Shown one piece after another: positions 15,303 through 25,623 of a DNA stretch of 64,000 bases; position 1 is the first letter of the stretch; the number at the start of each line of letters is the position of its first letter. Source of the DNA: Nonomuraea soli. Its GTDB lineage: Bacteria; Actinomycetota; Actinomycetes; Streptosporangiales; Streptosporangiaceae. A model generated the notes under the pieces. That model saw only the letters and a program-made list of their open reading frames with translations. It did no database searches and was not told the DNA's origin. The stretch is taken from assembly GCF_013761175.1 (NCBI RefSeq), contig NZ_JACDUR010000003.1:661791-725790 (forward strand), read 5' to 3'. The translations under genes were made by a program, and so were the position numbers.

Positions 15303-16727
15303 TCAGTCGCCCACGCTGAGCCGTAGGTGGGCCGCCAGGGCGCGGGGGTCTCCCGGCGGAAGCACCGTGACGAGCTGCTCCAGCACCTCGTAGTCGCCCC
15401 GCCCGTTCGCCGTCTGCGCGTAGGCCCACAAATCGTCTGGCGTGCCGTACCGAAGCATGCACGTCCGCACCTGCACCTCCAGCTCGTCCCGCTCCCGCCG
15501 CAGCGTCGGTGACTCCGAGCGCGGCAGCAGCGGCCCGCCGTACACCTTGGCGGCGCCGGCGTGGTCGCTCTCGGCGAGCAGTTGCCTGACGGTGAGGAAG
15601 TCGGCCTGCACGCTGGTGGTCAGGCGGTACGGCTTGGCGGCGATGGTGCTGCCGAGCTGGGCGCGCAGCCGGTGGATCTCGGCGCGGATGGTGACGGGGT
15701 TGCCGTCGTCGCCGTACAGGTGGAACGACAGCTGCTCGGCGGTCAGCCCGTGGGGGTGGAGTGCGAGCAGGGCGAGGATCTCGGCGTGTCGCAGCGAGAG
15801 GGCCAGGTTGCGGTCGCCGAGGTAGACGCTGGGCGTGCCGTCGCCGAGGAGGTTGAGGCGCACGGGCTGGCGTTCGCCCTCGGCGGCGGAGGTGTGCAGG
15901 AGGAAGCCGCCGTGGAAGGGCTCCAGCATGCCGATGCGGCCGTCGGGGAGCGTGGTGAAGCCGGACGGGTCGGTGACGGGGATGCGCGGGCCGAGGCTGC
16001 CGGTGGAGTCGCCGGCGATGACGCGGCCGGTCGCGGTGATCAGGATTCCTGTGCGGTGCCGCAGGGCGTCGTGGTGGGCGCGCAGGCGGTGGTCGCGCTC
16101 GTGCATGCGTACGGCGAGCTGGCTCTCGGCGAGCCTGCCGACGGTTTCGACGAGGGCGACGGTGGCCGGGTGGAGCGTTTCGCTGGTGCCGCTGACGTCG
16201 ATGCAGCCGAGCACCTCGTCGGTGTCGGGGTCGATGATGGGCGCCCCGCTGCACGACCAGACGTGCAGGGCGCGCATGATGTGCTCTTCCGAGTAGACGT
16301 GGACCGGTCTGCGGGTGGCGAGCGCGGTGCCGATGCCGTTGGTGCCGACGGAGCCCTCGGCCCAGATGTGGCCGTCGCTGAGGCCGACGCGGTCGGCGGC
16401 GCGTTTGGTGGCCGAGTGGCCCTCGCGCCACAGGATCCGGCCGTCGGCGTCGGTGACGATGAGGATGTGGGCGCTCTCGTCGGCCATGCGCTTGAGCGTG
16501 TTGATGATCATAGGCGTCAACGGGTCGAGCGGGTGCTCGCGGCGGATGTCGCGGATCGCTCCGTGGTCGTAGACGAGAGGTGCGGCGGTGATGTCGACGT
16601 CGATGCCGGCGCTGAAGGAGCGGCCCCATGACTCGCAGATCTCCTTGCGTGCGCCGGAGGACCACTGCCCGGCTTCGCGTGCCTCGCGCAGCCGACGTGA
16701 GTACCTGTCCAGCTCGGCGTTACCCAT
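15303..16727 (-). CDS. GAF-domain transcriptional regulator (AcoR-like N-terminus, SARP-like winged helix C-terminus)
   Basis: The 474-residue protein has an N-terminal sensor region related to AcoR: a leading helix with ICESWGRS, then a GAF domain (about 75-215) containing IWAEGSVGTNGIGTAL and DVSGTSETLHP. Instead of an AAA+ domain, the C-terminal half has a winged-helix region (LSLRHAEILALLALHPHGLT, VTIRAEIHRLRAQLG) and a helical end. It therefore probably binds DNA without sigma-54. The start at ATG 16727 follows GGAG at spacing 6. Regulators of this kind often control alcohol/aldehyde oxidation genes, but none lies beside it. Confidence 0.87.
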   Translation of the reverse strand: MGNAELDRYSRRLREAREAGQWSSGARKEICESWGRSFSAGIDVDITAAPLVYDHGAIRDIRREHPLDPLTPMIINTLKRMADESAHILIVTDADGRILWREGHSATKRAADRVGLSDGHIWAEGSVGTNGIGTALATRRPVHVYSEEHIMRALHVWSCSGAPIIDPDTDEVLGCIDVSGTSETLHPATVALVETVGRLAESQLAVRMHERDHRLRAHHDALRHRTGILITATGRVIAGDSTGSLGPRIPVTDPSGFTTLPDGRIGMLEPFHGGFLLHTSAAEGERQPVRLNLLGDGTPSVYLGDRNLALSLRHAEILALLALHPHGLTAEQLSFHLYGDDGNPVTIRAEIHRLRAQLGSTIAAKPYRLTTSVQADFLTVRQLLAESDHAGAAKVYGGPLLPRSESPTLRRERDELEVQVRTCMLRYGTPDDLWAYAQTANGRGDYEVLEQLVTVLPPGDPRALAAHLRLSVGD

Positions 16728-17053
16728 CGGCCACTCCAAGTAGTCACCACCGCAAGACGAGCATCACTCGTACGGCACGCGCGCGCAACCGATTCGGGGA
16801 TTGCGGGGGGTGATTGATTGAGTGCAACGTGTGCGCAACGTTGACCTGGCTACGTTCTGCTGTGGGCGCGTCGGCATGGTGCGGCCGCTCCGGCCGACGC
16901 TTTGGCCGGGTTCCGGACGCTGGAGGGGGGCCGGGACCCGGCCAAACAACAAGCCCGCTTTCAGACACATCGATGCCGCAGTGCATGGCGGCGTCCAAAC
17001 ACCGTAGGCTCGTGGCAGTTGGAGCTATCACCAGCCACGAGGAGCGCACACCG
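16728..17053. other. Intergenic region between the GAF regulator and ybaB
   Basis: These 326 bp carry divergent promoters. CAACG/CGTTG inverted arms at 16825-16843 could be a regulator site. TAGGCT near 17005 is the probable -10 of the ybaB operon. I see no gene here. Confidence 0.5.
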
Positions 17054-17404
17054 GTGAACCCAGGGGATGTCAACCTGCAGCAGCTGCTGGAACAGGCCGC
17101 GGTCATGCAGCAGCAGCTCGTGAACGCCCAGCAGGAGCTCAACGACGCGCAGATCGAGGGCTCTTCGGGTGGCGGGCTGGTGAAGGCCGTGGTCAACGGC
17201 TCCGGCGAGCTGCTCGAGCTGAAGATCGATCCGAGTGTCGTCGACGCCTCGGACCCTCAGGAGACCGCCGACACGATCTCCGATCTCGTCATCGCCGCCA
17301 TCCGCGACGCCGTTCGCGCCGCCGCCGACCTGCAGCAGGAGAAGCTCGGTCCGCTCGCCCAAGGTCTGGGCGGCGGCCTCGGCGGACAGCTGCCGGGGTT
17401 CTAG
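17054..17404 (+). CDS. ybaB: YbaB/EbfC-family nucleoid-associated protein
   Basis: The 116-residue protein starts at GTG 17054, nine bases after GAGGAG. It has the family order: an N-terminal coiled helix rich in Gln (LLEQAAVMQQQLVNAQQEL), a central beta sheet with GGGLVKAVVNGSGELLELKI, and a C-terminal helix. YbaB proteins bind DNA as dimers and are coded with dnaX and recR in most bacteria, as here. recR starts 3 bp after its stop. Confidence 0.95.
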   Translation: MNPGDVNLQQLLEQAAVMQQQLVNAQQELNDAQIEGSSGGGLVKAVVNGSGELLELKIDPSVVDASDPQETADTISDLVIAAIRDAVRAAADLQQEKLGPLAQGLGGGLGGQLPGF

Positions 17405-17407
17405 ACG

Positions 17408-18007
17408 ATGTACGAGGGGGTCGTCCAGAACCTGATCGACGAGCTCGGCATGCTGCCGGGCGTCGGTCCCAAGAGCGCGCAACGCATCGCGTTCCACCTG
17501 CTGGCGGCCGATCCCGCTGACGTCAAGCGGCTGGCGCACGCGCTGCTGGAGGTCAAGGAGAAGGTCCGCTTCTGCCGGATCTGCGGCAACGTCGCCTCCG
17601 AGGAGGAGTGCCGCATCTGCCGCGACCAGCGGCGCGACACGCACGTGATCTGCGTCGTGGAGGAGCCCAAGGACGTCGTCGCGATCGAGAAGACGCGCGA
17701 GTTCCGCGGCACCTACCACGTGCTGGGCGGCGCGATCAGCCCGATCGACGGCGTCGGCCCCGATGACCTGCGCATTCGCGAGCTCATGGTTCGTCTGGCC
17801 GACGGAAGGGTAACCGAGCTGATCATTGCGACGGACCCCAACCTGGAAGGCGAAGCGACGGCCACCTACCTGGCCCGTCTCATCAAACCTATGGGCATCA
17901 AAGTGACACGGTTGGCCAGTGGACTGCCGGTGGGCGGCGACCTCGAATACGCTGACGAGGTCACGCTGGGTCGAGCGTTCGAAGGACGGAGGCTGCTGGA
18001 TGTCTGA
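17408..18007 (+). CDS. recR: Recombination mediator RecR
   Basis: RecR loads RecA in gap repair together with RecO. The 199-residue protein has an HhH motif (about 10-30, [18 protein letters not shown]), a C4 zinc finger (Cys56, Cys59, Cys68, Cys71), a Toprim domain with the conserved Glu in VVEEPKD, and a C-terminal [15 protein letters not shown]alker B-like part. It overlaps the next gene by 8 bp. Confidence 0.98.
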   Translation: MYEGVVQNLIDELGMLPGVGPKSAQRIAFHLLAADPADVKRLAHALLEVKEKVRFCRICGNVASEEECRICRDQRRDTHVICVVEEPKDVVAIEKTREFRGTYHVLGGAISPIDGVGPDDLRIRELMVRLADGRVTELIIATDPNLEGEATATYLARLIKPMGIKVTRLASGLPVGGDLEYADEVTLGRAFEGRRLLDV

Positions 18008-18530
18008 CCATTGGAGCGCTCTCGCAGAGGAGACCGCGGGACACGCACAGGACTTCGTCGACGGCCTGACCCGGGTGGCCTGCGGCGAGGGCGGCGACGC
18101 CATCTGGTCGCTGCTGCTGGTCGAGGTCGCGCAGGTCAGCCTGGCCGGTGCGAAACTGGGCGCCAGCAAGGACGTCATCCTGTCGGGCAACCACGAGCCG
18201 GCGATCGGCGAGGACCCCGACCTCGACGGGGTGCGCACCGCCCTGACCGAGCGCCTGGGCGCGGTCGACGACTACGCCGAGGTGTTCGACCCGTACAAGG
18301 ACACGAGCGTCACGCCGTACCGCCTGTCCGACGACCTGACGGCGGTGGCCGCCGACCTGATCCACGGGCTGCGCCACTTCCGCGCCGGACGGCCGCACGA
18401 GGCCCTGTGGTGGTGGCAGTACTCCTACTTCAACACGTGGGGCAACCACGCGGGCGCGGCCATGCGAGCGCTGCAGGCGCTGGCCGCCCACACCCGGCTT
18501 GACGTGGCGGAAGAGGCCTTGTCCACATAG
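18000..18530 (+). CDS. DUF5063 protein
   Basis: The 176-residue helical protein starts at ATG 18000 inside the end of recR. Typical features are [33 protein letters not shown] and the Trp-rich [17 protein letters not shown] segment. The family is found after recR in actinomycetes; its function is unknown, and the linkage suggests a repair or nucleoid context. Confidence 0.85.
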   Translation: MSDHWSALAEETAGHAQDFVDGLTRVACGEGGDAIWSLLLVEVAQVSLAGAKLGASKDVILSGNHEPAIGEDPDLDGVRTALTERLGAVDDYAEVFDPYKDTSVTPYRLSDDLTAVAADLIHGLRHFRAGRPHEALWWWQYSYFNTWGNHAGAAMRALQALAAHTRLDVAEEALST

Positions 18531-18602
18531 TGGTCGCGACCAGCGGGCTCATCAGACGTCCCCGGTAGACTGGCCCCTCACAGTCCAAACCGGGAGACTC
18601 TC

Positions 18603-19873
<1,271 letters not shown>

Positions 19874-19877
<4 letters not shown>

Positions 19878-20935
19878 GCCGCAAGCCCACCCTCGCTCTC
19901 GTAGGTGCGACCGGTGCCGTCGGCACCGTGATGCGCGAGCTCGTCTCGACGCGCGACGACATCTGGGGCGAGATCCGTCTCGTCGCCTCGGCCCGTAGCG
20001 CCGGCAAGCTGCTCCAGGTGCGCGGCGAGGACGTGGTCGTCCAGGCCCTGACCCCCGAGGTCTTCGACGGCGTCGACATCGCCATCTTCGACGTCCCCGA
20101 CGAGGTGTCGGCCGAGTGGGTGCCGATCGCCGCCTCCCGCGGCCCGATCGTCATCGACAAGTCGGGCACCTTCCGCATGGACCCCGACGTGCCGCTGGTC
20201 GTGCCCGAGGTGAACCCGCGCGACGCGTTCAACCGCCCGCGCAACATCATCTCCACACCCAACTGCACCACCCTGTCGATGATGGCCGGCATCGGGGCGC
20301 TGCACGCCGAGTTCACCCTCAAGGAGCTCGTCGTCGCCTCCTACCAGGCCGTCTCCGGCGCCGGGGTGGCCGGTCCCGCCCGGCTCTACGACGAGATCGA
20401 GGCGCTGGCGGGCGACCGCACCGTGGGCTCCACGGTCGGCGACGTGCGCAAGGCGCTGGCGAACAAGCTCTCCGACGACTCGCCGTTCCCCGCGCCGATC
20501 GCGTTCAACGTGATCCCGTGGGCGGGCTCCTACAAGGAGGGCGGCTGGGCCTCCGAGGAGCTCAAGCTGCGCAACGAGTCGCGCAAGATCCTGGGCATCC
20601 CCGATCTGAAGGTCTCGGCGACCTGTGTGCGGGTGCCGGTCGTGACCACGCACTCCCTGGCGGTTCACGCCCGCTTCGAGCGCGAGATCACCGTGGCCGA
20701 CGCCCACCGCATCCTGGAGGCCGCGCCGACCGTGGTGCTGGTCGACGACCCGCAGAACGGCGTCTGGCCGACGCCGATCGACGTGGTGGGCACCGACCCG
20801 ACCTACATCGGTCGCATCCGCCAGGCGGTCGACTTCCCGAACACGCTCGACTTGTTCGTGTGCGGTGACAACCTGCGCAAGGGCGCGGCGCTCAACGCCG
20901 CCGAGATCGCCGAACTGGTGGCCTCGGAGCTCTGA
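19874..20935 (+). CDS. asd: Aspartate-semialdehyde dehydrogenase
   Basis: The enzyme reduces aspartyl phosphate with NADPH. The 353-residue protein has the nucleotide loop GATGAVG (11-17), the catalytic Cys131 in STPNCTT, and the substrate-binding segment with KSGTFRMD. It follows lysC with an ATGA overlap and ends before a strong terminator. Confidence 0.98.
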
Positions 20936-20948
20936 GGCCAGCTCCACG

Positions 20949-20981
20949 AAACCCGGCACCCCGATGGGGGCGCCGGGTTTT
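20949..20981 (+). terminator. Terminator of the lysC-asd operon
   Basis: AAACCCGGC (20949-20957) pairs with GCCGGGTTT (20972-20980), with a further CCCC/GGGG pairing inside, followed by a short T-run. Confidence 0.85.
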
Positions 20982-20984
20982 CGG

Positions 20985-21611
20985 TTATTTGAAGAGAATG
21001 TCCCAATGGTCAAACTCATCCGCGAAAACGGTTCCGCCGGGGGCGCGATAGAGAGTCGACCCGTCGGGTCGCATTCCGCTCTTCGGATAGTTCTTTGTGA
21101 TATAGCGATCAATGCAGGCGTTGTGGAGAATGTCCAGCTTGTATCCCCGGGCGTGGCTGAAAAAGCCAGGCGCGTGTCCCGCCTCGGTTCCCCCCGTCAC
21201 CATGATGGGGCACCCGCTGACGCGCTTGAGCGCGATCACGTCGTGAATGGTCTCCGACCGCACGTCCTCCAGCGAGGTGCACACATGCACCCGCCGGTCG
21301 ATGCAGTGTCCCGAGGACTTCCAGCGCAGCCCGGCCGTGGTCAGGGCGTCGACGGCGCGGCGGTGGGACACGCGCGTCGGACGGGCGGGGCGCAGGCGAT
21401 CGGTGGGCGTCGCGGCCCTGGGCGCCGACTCCGTGTACCAGCGTGCCGTTTGCAGCACGCCGTCGAATTCGTAGGTGCGAACAATGGGCGATGGTGCATG
21501 CCGTACCGGATCCTTCACCGATGAGGTGGTTGTTGCCGAAGCGGCGCTGGCCATCGCATTGATGGAAATCACAATGCCAAGCGTCGCGACTCCAAAGAGT
21601 CGTATCCACAT
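20985..21611 (-). CDS. Secreted M15-like peptidase (D,D-peptidase fold)
   Basis: The 208-residue protein has a signal peptide (about residues 1-26, ending near AASA). The mature part keeps the zinc peptidase pattern of the VanX/VanY fold: S152-H153-A-R-G-Y-K-L-D160 and E199-F-D-H202-W. Four cysteines (103, 111, 134, 166) suggest two disulfides outside the cell. It probably cuts peptidoglycan peptides or works as a related hydrolase. It is divergent from a TetR gene, with about 130 bp between them. The assignment rests on motif spacing, not on a search. Confidence 0.7.
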   Translation of the reverse strand: MWIRLFGVATLGIVISINAMASAASATTTSSVKDPVRHAPSPIVRTYEFDGVLQTARWYTESAPRAATPTDRLRPARPTRVSHRRAVDALTTAGLRWKSSGHCIDRRVHVCTSLEDVRSETIHDVIALKRVSGCPIMVTGGTEAGHAPGFFSHARGYKLDILHNACIDRYITKNYPKSGMRPDGSTLYRAPGGTVFADEFDHWDILFK

Positions 21612-21742
21612 ATTAATGCCTTCTCGCGGACAAGCCCTTCCGCCAGAATGATCAATGCCACTGATGAATCCCGCTCATCCCTCCCGGATGTGGATCTTTG
21701 CCGGGTGATGCCGATCTGATGACCTTGGGTAGGCTGAATGGC

Positions 21743-22399
21743 GTGTCCCAACCCCGAGGGAACAGCCGTGAGGTTATCGTCGAGACGGCGTTGCGCCTGT
21801 TCAGGGAGCGTGGTTACGAGGCGACCACGATGCGGGCGATCGCCGCGGAGGCCGGAGTCTCCGTGGGCAACGCCTACTACTACTTCGCCTCCAAGGAAGC
21901 TCTCATCCAGGCGTACTACGACCGCGCCCAGGCGGCGCACGAAGAGGCCTGCCGCGAGCTGCTGGCGACCGAGACGGCCTTCGCGGCCCGGCTGAGCGGG
22001 GTGCTGAAGGCCTGGGTGCAGGTGTCGGAGCCCTACCACGCCTTCGCGGTGAAGTTCTTCAAGCACGCGGCCGAGCCCGACAACCCTCTCAGCCCGTTCA
22101 GCAGGGAGTCGTCGCCCGTGCGCGAGGCGGCGATCTCCATCTACCGGCGGGTGGTGGAGGGCTCCAAGGGCCGCATGGACCCCGACCTGCGCGCGGAGCT
22201 GCCCGAACTGCTCTGGCTGATGTCGATGGGGATCGTACTGTTCTGGGTCCACGACAACTCGCCCGGTTGCGAGCGCACCCACCGGCTCATCGACGTCTCG
22301 GTCGCGATGGTCGACCGGCTAGTGGGCTTGTCCCATCTGCCGGGACTGAGGGGGATCACCAGAGACTTCCTCGCGGCGATTCACGAGCTACGCGAATAG
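21743..22399 (+). CDS. TetR-family transcriptional regulator
   Basis: The 218-residue protein has the N-terminal helix-turn-helix (about 12-60: ETALRLFRERGYEATTMRAIAAEAGVS core, then GNAYYYFASKEAL). The remaining helices form the ligand domain. I use GTG 21743 because TAGGCT lies seven bases before it (leaderless). An ATG at 21719 in the same frame is an alternative. A TetR-type palindrome upstream of the oxidoreductase at 22858 may be its target. Confidence 0.88.
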   Translation: MSQPRGNSREVIVETALRLFRERGYEATTMRAIAAEAGVSVGNAYYYFASKEALIQAYYDRAQAAHEEACRELLATETAFAARLSGVLKAWVQVSEPYHAFAVKFFKHAAEPDNPLSPFSRESSPVREAAISIYRRVVEGSKGRMDPDLRAELPELLWLMSMGIVLFWVHDNSPGCERTHRLIDVSVAMVDRLVGLSHLPGLRGITRDFLAAIHELRE

Positions 22400-22402
22400 G
22401 CC

Positions 22403-22510
22403 GATTTCCCTCGGTGGTCACGGTGGCTTACCGGGCTCGCGTACGCGGCGGTGATTCTGATCATCCAGGCGATGGAGCACCCGTACTCGGGGGTGGAGGC
22501 GGTGCGGCCC
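22403..22510 (+). pseudogene. Possible remnant of a membrane protein gene
   Basis: Right after the TetR stop a frame without a start reads PRWSRWLTGLAYAAVILII, then QAMEHPYSGVEAVRPEA. This looks like the last membrane helix and tail of a DUF4239-type protein. It has no upstream part and soon changes composition. I treat it as a remnant with low confidence. Confidence 0.3.
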
Positions 22511-22857
22511 GAGGCGTCGAGGTGCGGCCGCTGCCCAGGACGGCGACGGTGGCCATGGAGACTCGCCGGGGGCCTGCGCACCTGGGTGGCGCTCTGGGGG
22601 GCGCTGTGGTGGCCGGAGTCGCCGGAGTGGGCGCCGGAGATCCCAGGAACCCTCCGAAGGTGCCGTTCGGGCCTCCAGCGCCCTGATCGGAGCCCTGAGG
22701 GCCTCCGGAGCCTCTGGTGGGCACAGCCACCGGCGAGCAGTACGCGCAGTCCTCCTCGACGGACACGCACGGCTCGGGCGATCCCGCGGCCGCCATGGCG
22801 CAAACCTACATACCGATTGGTATGGTGCTGGCATCCACCGAAGGAGGTCGGGCAACG
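22511..22857. other. Non-coding, repetitive GC-rich stretch
   Basis: The stretch holds scattered CCGGAG repeats and a Pro/Gly-rich minus-strand frame (22461-22796) without recognisable domain. Apart from the operator at 22809-22824 and the ribosome binding site of the next gene I see no supported feature. Confidence 0.4.
22809..22824. promoter_or_regulatory. TetR-type operator
   Basis: CATACC-GATT-GGTATG is a perfect 6-bp palindrome with a 4-nt spacer that overlaps a TATGGT -10 candidate, 34 bp upstream of the oxidoreductase start. Confidence 0.55.
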
Positions 22858-23805
22858 ATGGCCTGGGGTATGACGATTCCCTTCTACGATCGCTCGCTGG
22901 CGGGGTCCAAGGAGTTGATCGCCGAGCTGCCCGCTCTCGGCTACACCGACGCCTGGTCGGCCGAGGTCAACGGCGTCGACGGCTTCACCCCGCTGGCGCT
23001 GGCCGCGGAATGGGCGCCGGAGCTGCGACTGGGCAGCGCCATCGTGCCGGTCTCGACGCGGGGGCCCGGTCTGCTGGCCATGTCGGCCGCCACGCTCGCC
23101 GACCTGGCTCCCGGCCGCTTCGTGCTGGGCATCGGCGCCTCCAGCCCGGCCATCGTGGAGCAGTGGAACGCCGGCGAGTTCGTCAAGCCGTACGCCCGCA
23201 CCCGCGACACCCTGCGCTTCCTGAAGAAGGCACTGCGGGGCGAGAAGGTCTCCGAGACCTACGAGACCTTCGCCGTCAAGGGCTTCAAGCTGGAGCGCGC
23301 GCCGAAGACCCCGCCGAAGATCGTGCTGGCCGCGCTGCGCCCGCGCATGCTGCACCTGGCGGCCGAGGAGGCCGACGGGGCGATCACCAACTGGCTCTCG
23401 CCCGAGGACGTGCCCAAGGTCAGGGAGGAGATCGCTCCCGACACCGAGCTGATCGCCCGCCTGTTCGTGTGCGTCAGCGAGGACACCGAGAAGGTGCGCG
23501 AGATGGCGCGCTGGATGCTCACGACCTACCTCAACGTGCCGGTCTACGCCGAGTTCCACCGCTGGCTGGGCCGCGGCGAGATCCTCAAGCCGATGTTCGA
23601 CGCGTGGGCGGCCGGAGACCGTCAGGGGGCGCTCAAGGCGCTGCCCGACGAGGTCGTGGACGAACTGGTGGTGCACGGAGACGCCCAGACGTGCAAGGCT
23701 CGAATCCAGAAATATGTGGATCAAGGATTGAACACCCCGGTTCTCGCGCTGATCCCCGGCGGCGAGGTCCCGATCGCCCAGGCCGTACGCGACCTGGCTC
23801 CCTAA
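22858..23805 (+). CDS. LLM-class (F420-dependent type) oxidoreductase
   Basis: This 315-residue luciferase-like TIM-barrel protein shows typical blocks: LGYTDAWSAEV, LRLGSAIVPVSTRGPGLLAM, FVLGIGASSP and a C-terminal helical region. The family uses F420 or FMN; the cofactor is inferred from the actinobacterial subgroup. The start at ATG 22858 follows AAGGAGG. The amidase begins 17 bp later, so both are probably co-transcribed. Confidence 0.9.
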   Translation: MAWGMTIPFYDRSLAGSKELIAELPALGYTDAWSAEVNGVDGFTPLALAAEWAPELRLGSAIVPVSTRGPGLLAMSAATLADLAPGRFVLGIGASSPAIVEQWNAGEFVKPYARTRDTLRFLKKALRGEKVSETYETFAVKGFKLERAPKTPPKIVLAALRPRMLHLAAEEADGAITNWLSPEDVPKVREEIAPDTELIARLFVCVSEDTEKVREMARWMLTTYLNVPVYAEFHRWLGRGEILKPMFDAWAAGDRQGALKALPDEVVDELVVHGDAQTCKARIQKYVDQGLNTPVLALIPGGEVPIAQAVRDLAP

Positions 23806-23822
23806 CGCGCAAGGAGGCACGT

Positions 23823-25238
23823 GTGGAGGAGTTGCTGCGCCAGGACGCCACGGCCCAGGCCAGGGCCGTACGGCAGGGCCAGGTGTCGCCGCGGGAGTTG
23901 GCCGAGGCGGCGATCGCGAAGATCGAGCAGCACGACGGCGAGATCAACGCCGTCATCCACCAGAGGTTCGAGCGGGCGCTGCGGGAAGCCGACGCGGCGC
24001 CCGAGGGCACTCCCTTCCGCGGGGTGCCCATCCTTCTGAAGGACCTGGGCTGGCCGCAGCGGGGCGAGCCGTACAACGCGGGCTCCCGCACCCTCGACGG
24101 CGTCGGCATCCCGGCCGACGGCTACGGGGTGACCAGGCTCCGTGAGGCGGGTTTCGTGATCCTGGGCCGCACCAACACGCCCGAGTTCGGCACCACGATC
24201 ACCACCGAGCCGTCCGCGTTCGGCCCGACGCGCAACCCGTACGACACGGCCTACTCCGCGGGCGGCTCCAGCGGGGGATCGGCCGCGGCGGTGGCGGCGG
24301 GCATGGTGGCGATCGCGACGGCCAGCGACGGCGGCGGCTCCATCCGCATCCCGGCGAGCATGTGCGGCCTGGTGGGGCTCAAGCCCACGAGGGGGCGCTG
24401 CAGCTTCGGGCCCGGAGGCGGGGAGGGCTGGGGCGGCTTCTCCGTCTCGGGCTTCGTCACCAGGACCGTGCGCGACACGGCTGCCGGGCTCGACCTGGTC
24501 TCCGGTTACGAGCCCGGTGATCCGTACGCCGCGCCGGCGTTGCCGCGCCCGCTGGTGCAGGAGGTCGGGGCCGATCCCGGCAGGCTGCGGATCGGGTTCG
24601 TGGCCGTGCACCCGCGCGGCGACGTGCCGGAGGAGCCGGAGCTGGTCACCGCCGTGACCGGCGCGGCGGCGCTGCTGGAGAGCCTGGGCCACGAGGTGGC
24701 GCAGGCGCATCCCGATGCGCTGGCCGATCAGGACTTCCGGCTGATCTTCGGCGACATCGTCTCCAACAACGTGGCGGCGGAGGTGGAGAGCGTCGGGCGC
24801 TGGCGCGGTAAGCCTGTCGACCTGGCCGAGCTGGAGCCGCGCAACCGCGCCATGGCCGAGGCGGGGCGCCGTCACAGCGCGGTCGACCAGGTGCTGGCCA
24901 CCCAGTGGATCGACGGGTTCCGCCGGCGCATGGCGGTGTGGTGGGACGACTTCGACCTGCTGCTTGCTCCTTCGCTCGGCATCGCCCCCTTCGAGCTGGG
25001 GTGGATCCCGCGCGACGACCTGAGCACCTCCTTCGGGCGTACGGCGATGGCGGTGAGCTTCACCTCGATCTTCAACGCGACCGGGCAGCCGTCGATCTCG
25101 CTGCCGCTGCACACGACGCGTGCGGGCCTGCCCGTGGGCGTGCAACTGGTGGCCGCGATGGGCCGCGAGGACCTTCTTGTCCGCGTCGCCTCCCAGGTGG
25201 AGCAGGCCAAACCCTTCGAGCATCCCGCGATGCGTTAG
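23823..25238 (+). CDS. Amidase-signature family amidase
   Basis: The 471-residue enzyme carries the Ser-cisSer-Lys triad: Lys73 in ILLKDLG, Ser150 in GGSSGGS and Ser173 in GGGSIRIP. It hydrolyses amides of unknown kind. GTG 23823 follows AAGGAGG at spacing 5. The preceding oxidoreductase suggests catabolism of a nitrogen heterocycle or amide, but the pair is not diagnostic. Confidence 0.93.
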   Translation: MEELLRQDATAQARAVRQGQVSPRELAEAAIAKIEQHDGEINAVIHQRFERALREADAAPEGTPFRGVPILLKDLGWPQRGEPYNAGSRTLDGVGIPADGYGVTRLREAGFVILGRTNTPEFGTTITTEPSAFGPTRNPYDTAYSAGGSSGGSAAAVAAGMVAIATASDGGGSIRIPASMCGLVGLKPTRGRCSFGPGGGEGWGGFSVSGFVTRTVRDTAAGLDLVSGYEPGDPYAAPALPRPLVQEVGADPGRLRIGFVAVHPRGDVPEEPELVTAVTGAAALLESLGHEVAQAHPDALADQDFRLIFGDIVSNNVAAEVESVGRWRGKPVDLAELEPRNRAMAEAGRRHSAVDQVLATQWIDGFRRRMAVWWDDFDLLLAPSLGIAPFELGWIPRDDLSTSFGRTAMAVSFTSIFNATGQPSISLPLHTTRAGLPVGVQLVAAMGREDLLVRVASQVEQAKPFEHPAMR

Positions 25239-25265
25239 GGAACCCGGCTCCTGGGGCATTGCGTT

Positions 25266-25292
25266 ATGTCGTGAGGGAGGTGCTCACGACAT
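25266..25292 (+). promoter_or_regulatory. Hairpin around the ribosome binding site of the YkvA-like gene
   Basis: ATGTCGTGAG (25266-25275) is the exact complement of CTCACGACAT (25283-25292). The 7-nt loop GGAGGTG is the Shine-Dalgarno sequence and the right arm contains the start codon. Either translation is controlled by this fold or the DNA palindrome is an operator. Confidence 0.6.
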
Positions 25293-25623
25293 GGCGAAGG
25301 CATTACGGGCGTACAAGGCCTACCGCGACGTGACACGACCGGGCACACCAGGATTGGGTGCCCGGTTACGCGCGATTCCGCGCATGCTGAAAGCGGCCAC
25401 GAGCGGCCGTTATCCCGGACTGGGCAAGCGCAGGCTGGCCATGCTGGCGGTCGGCGTGGTCTACCTGGTCTCGCCCATCGACCTGGTGCCGGAGGCGGCG
25501 TTACTGGCCTTCGGCGTCGTCGACGACTTCGGGATGTTCATGTGGATGATGAGCACGCTGCTCGGTCAGGGCGGCGAGTTCGTCGAATGGGAGAAAGAGC
25601 AGCTCAGATCGTCTCGTTCCTGA
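25291..25623 (+). CDS. YkvA/DUF1232 membrane protein
   Basis: The 110-residue protein has the DUF1232 core in YLVSPIDLVPEAALLAFGVVDD, which forms a short membrane hairpin. The N-terminus is basic. The 3' end overlaps the convergent amidohydrolase by 20 bp. The function is unknown. Confidence 0.85.
   Translation: MAKALRAYKAYRDVTRPGTPGLGARLRAIPRMLKAATSGRYPGLGKRRLAMLAVGVVYLVSPIDLVPEAALLAFGVVDDFGMFMWMMSTLLGQGGEFVEWEKEQLRSSRS

Noticed and set aside
22461..22796. Minus-strand frame of 111 codons, Pro/Gly-rich, with good GC3
   Set aside because: No ribosome binding site, no recognisable domain, and composition explained by local CCGGAG repeats.
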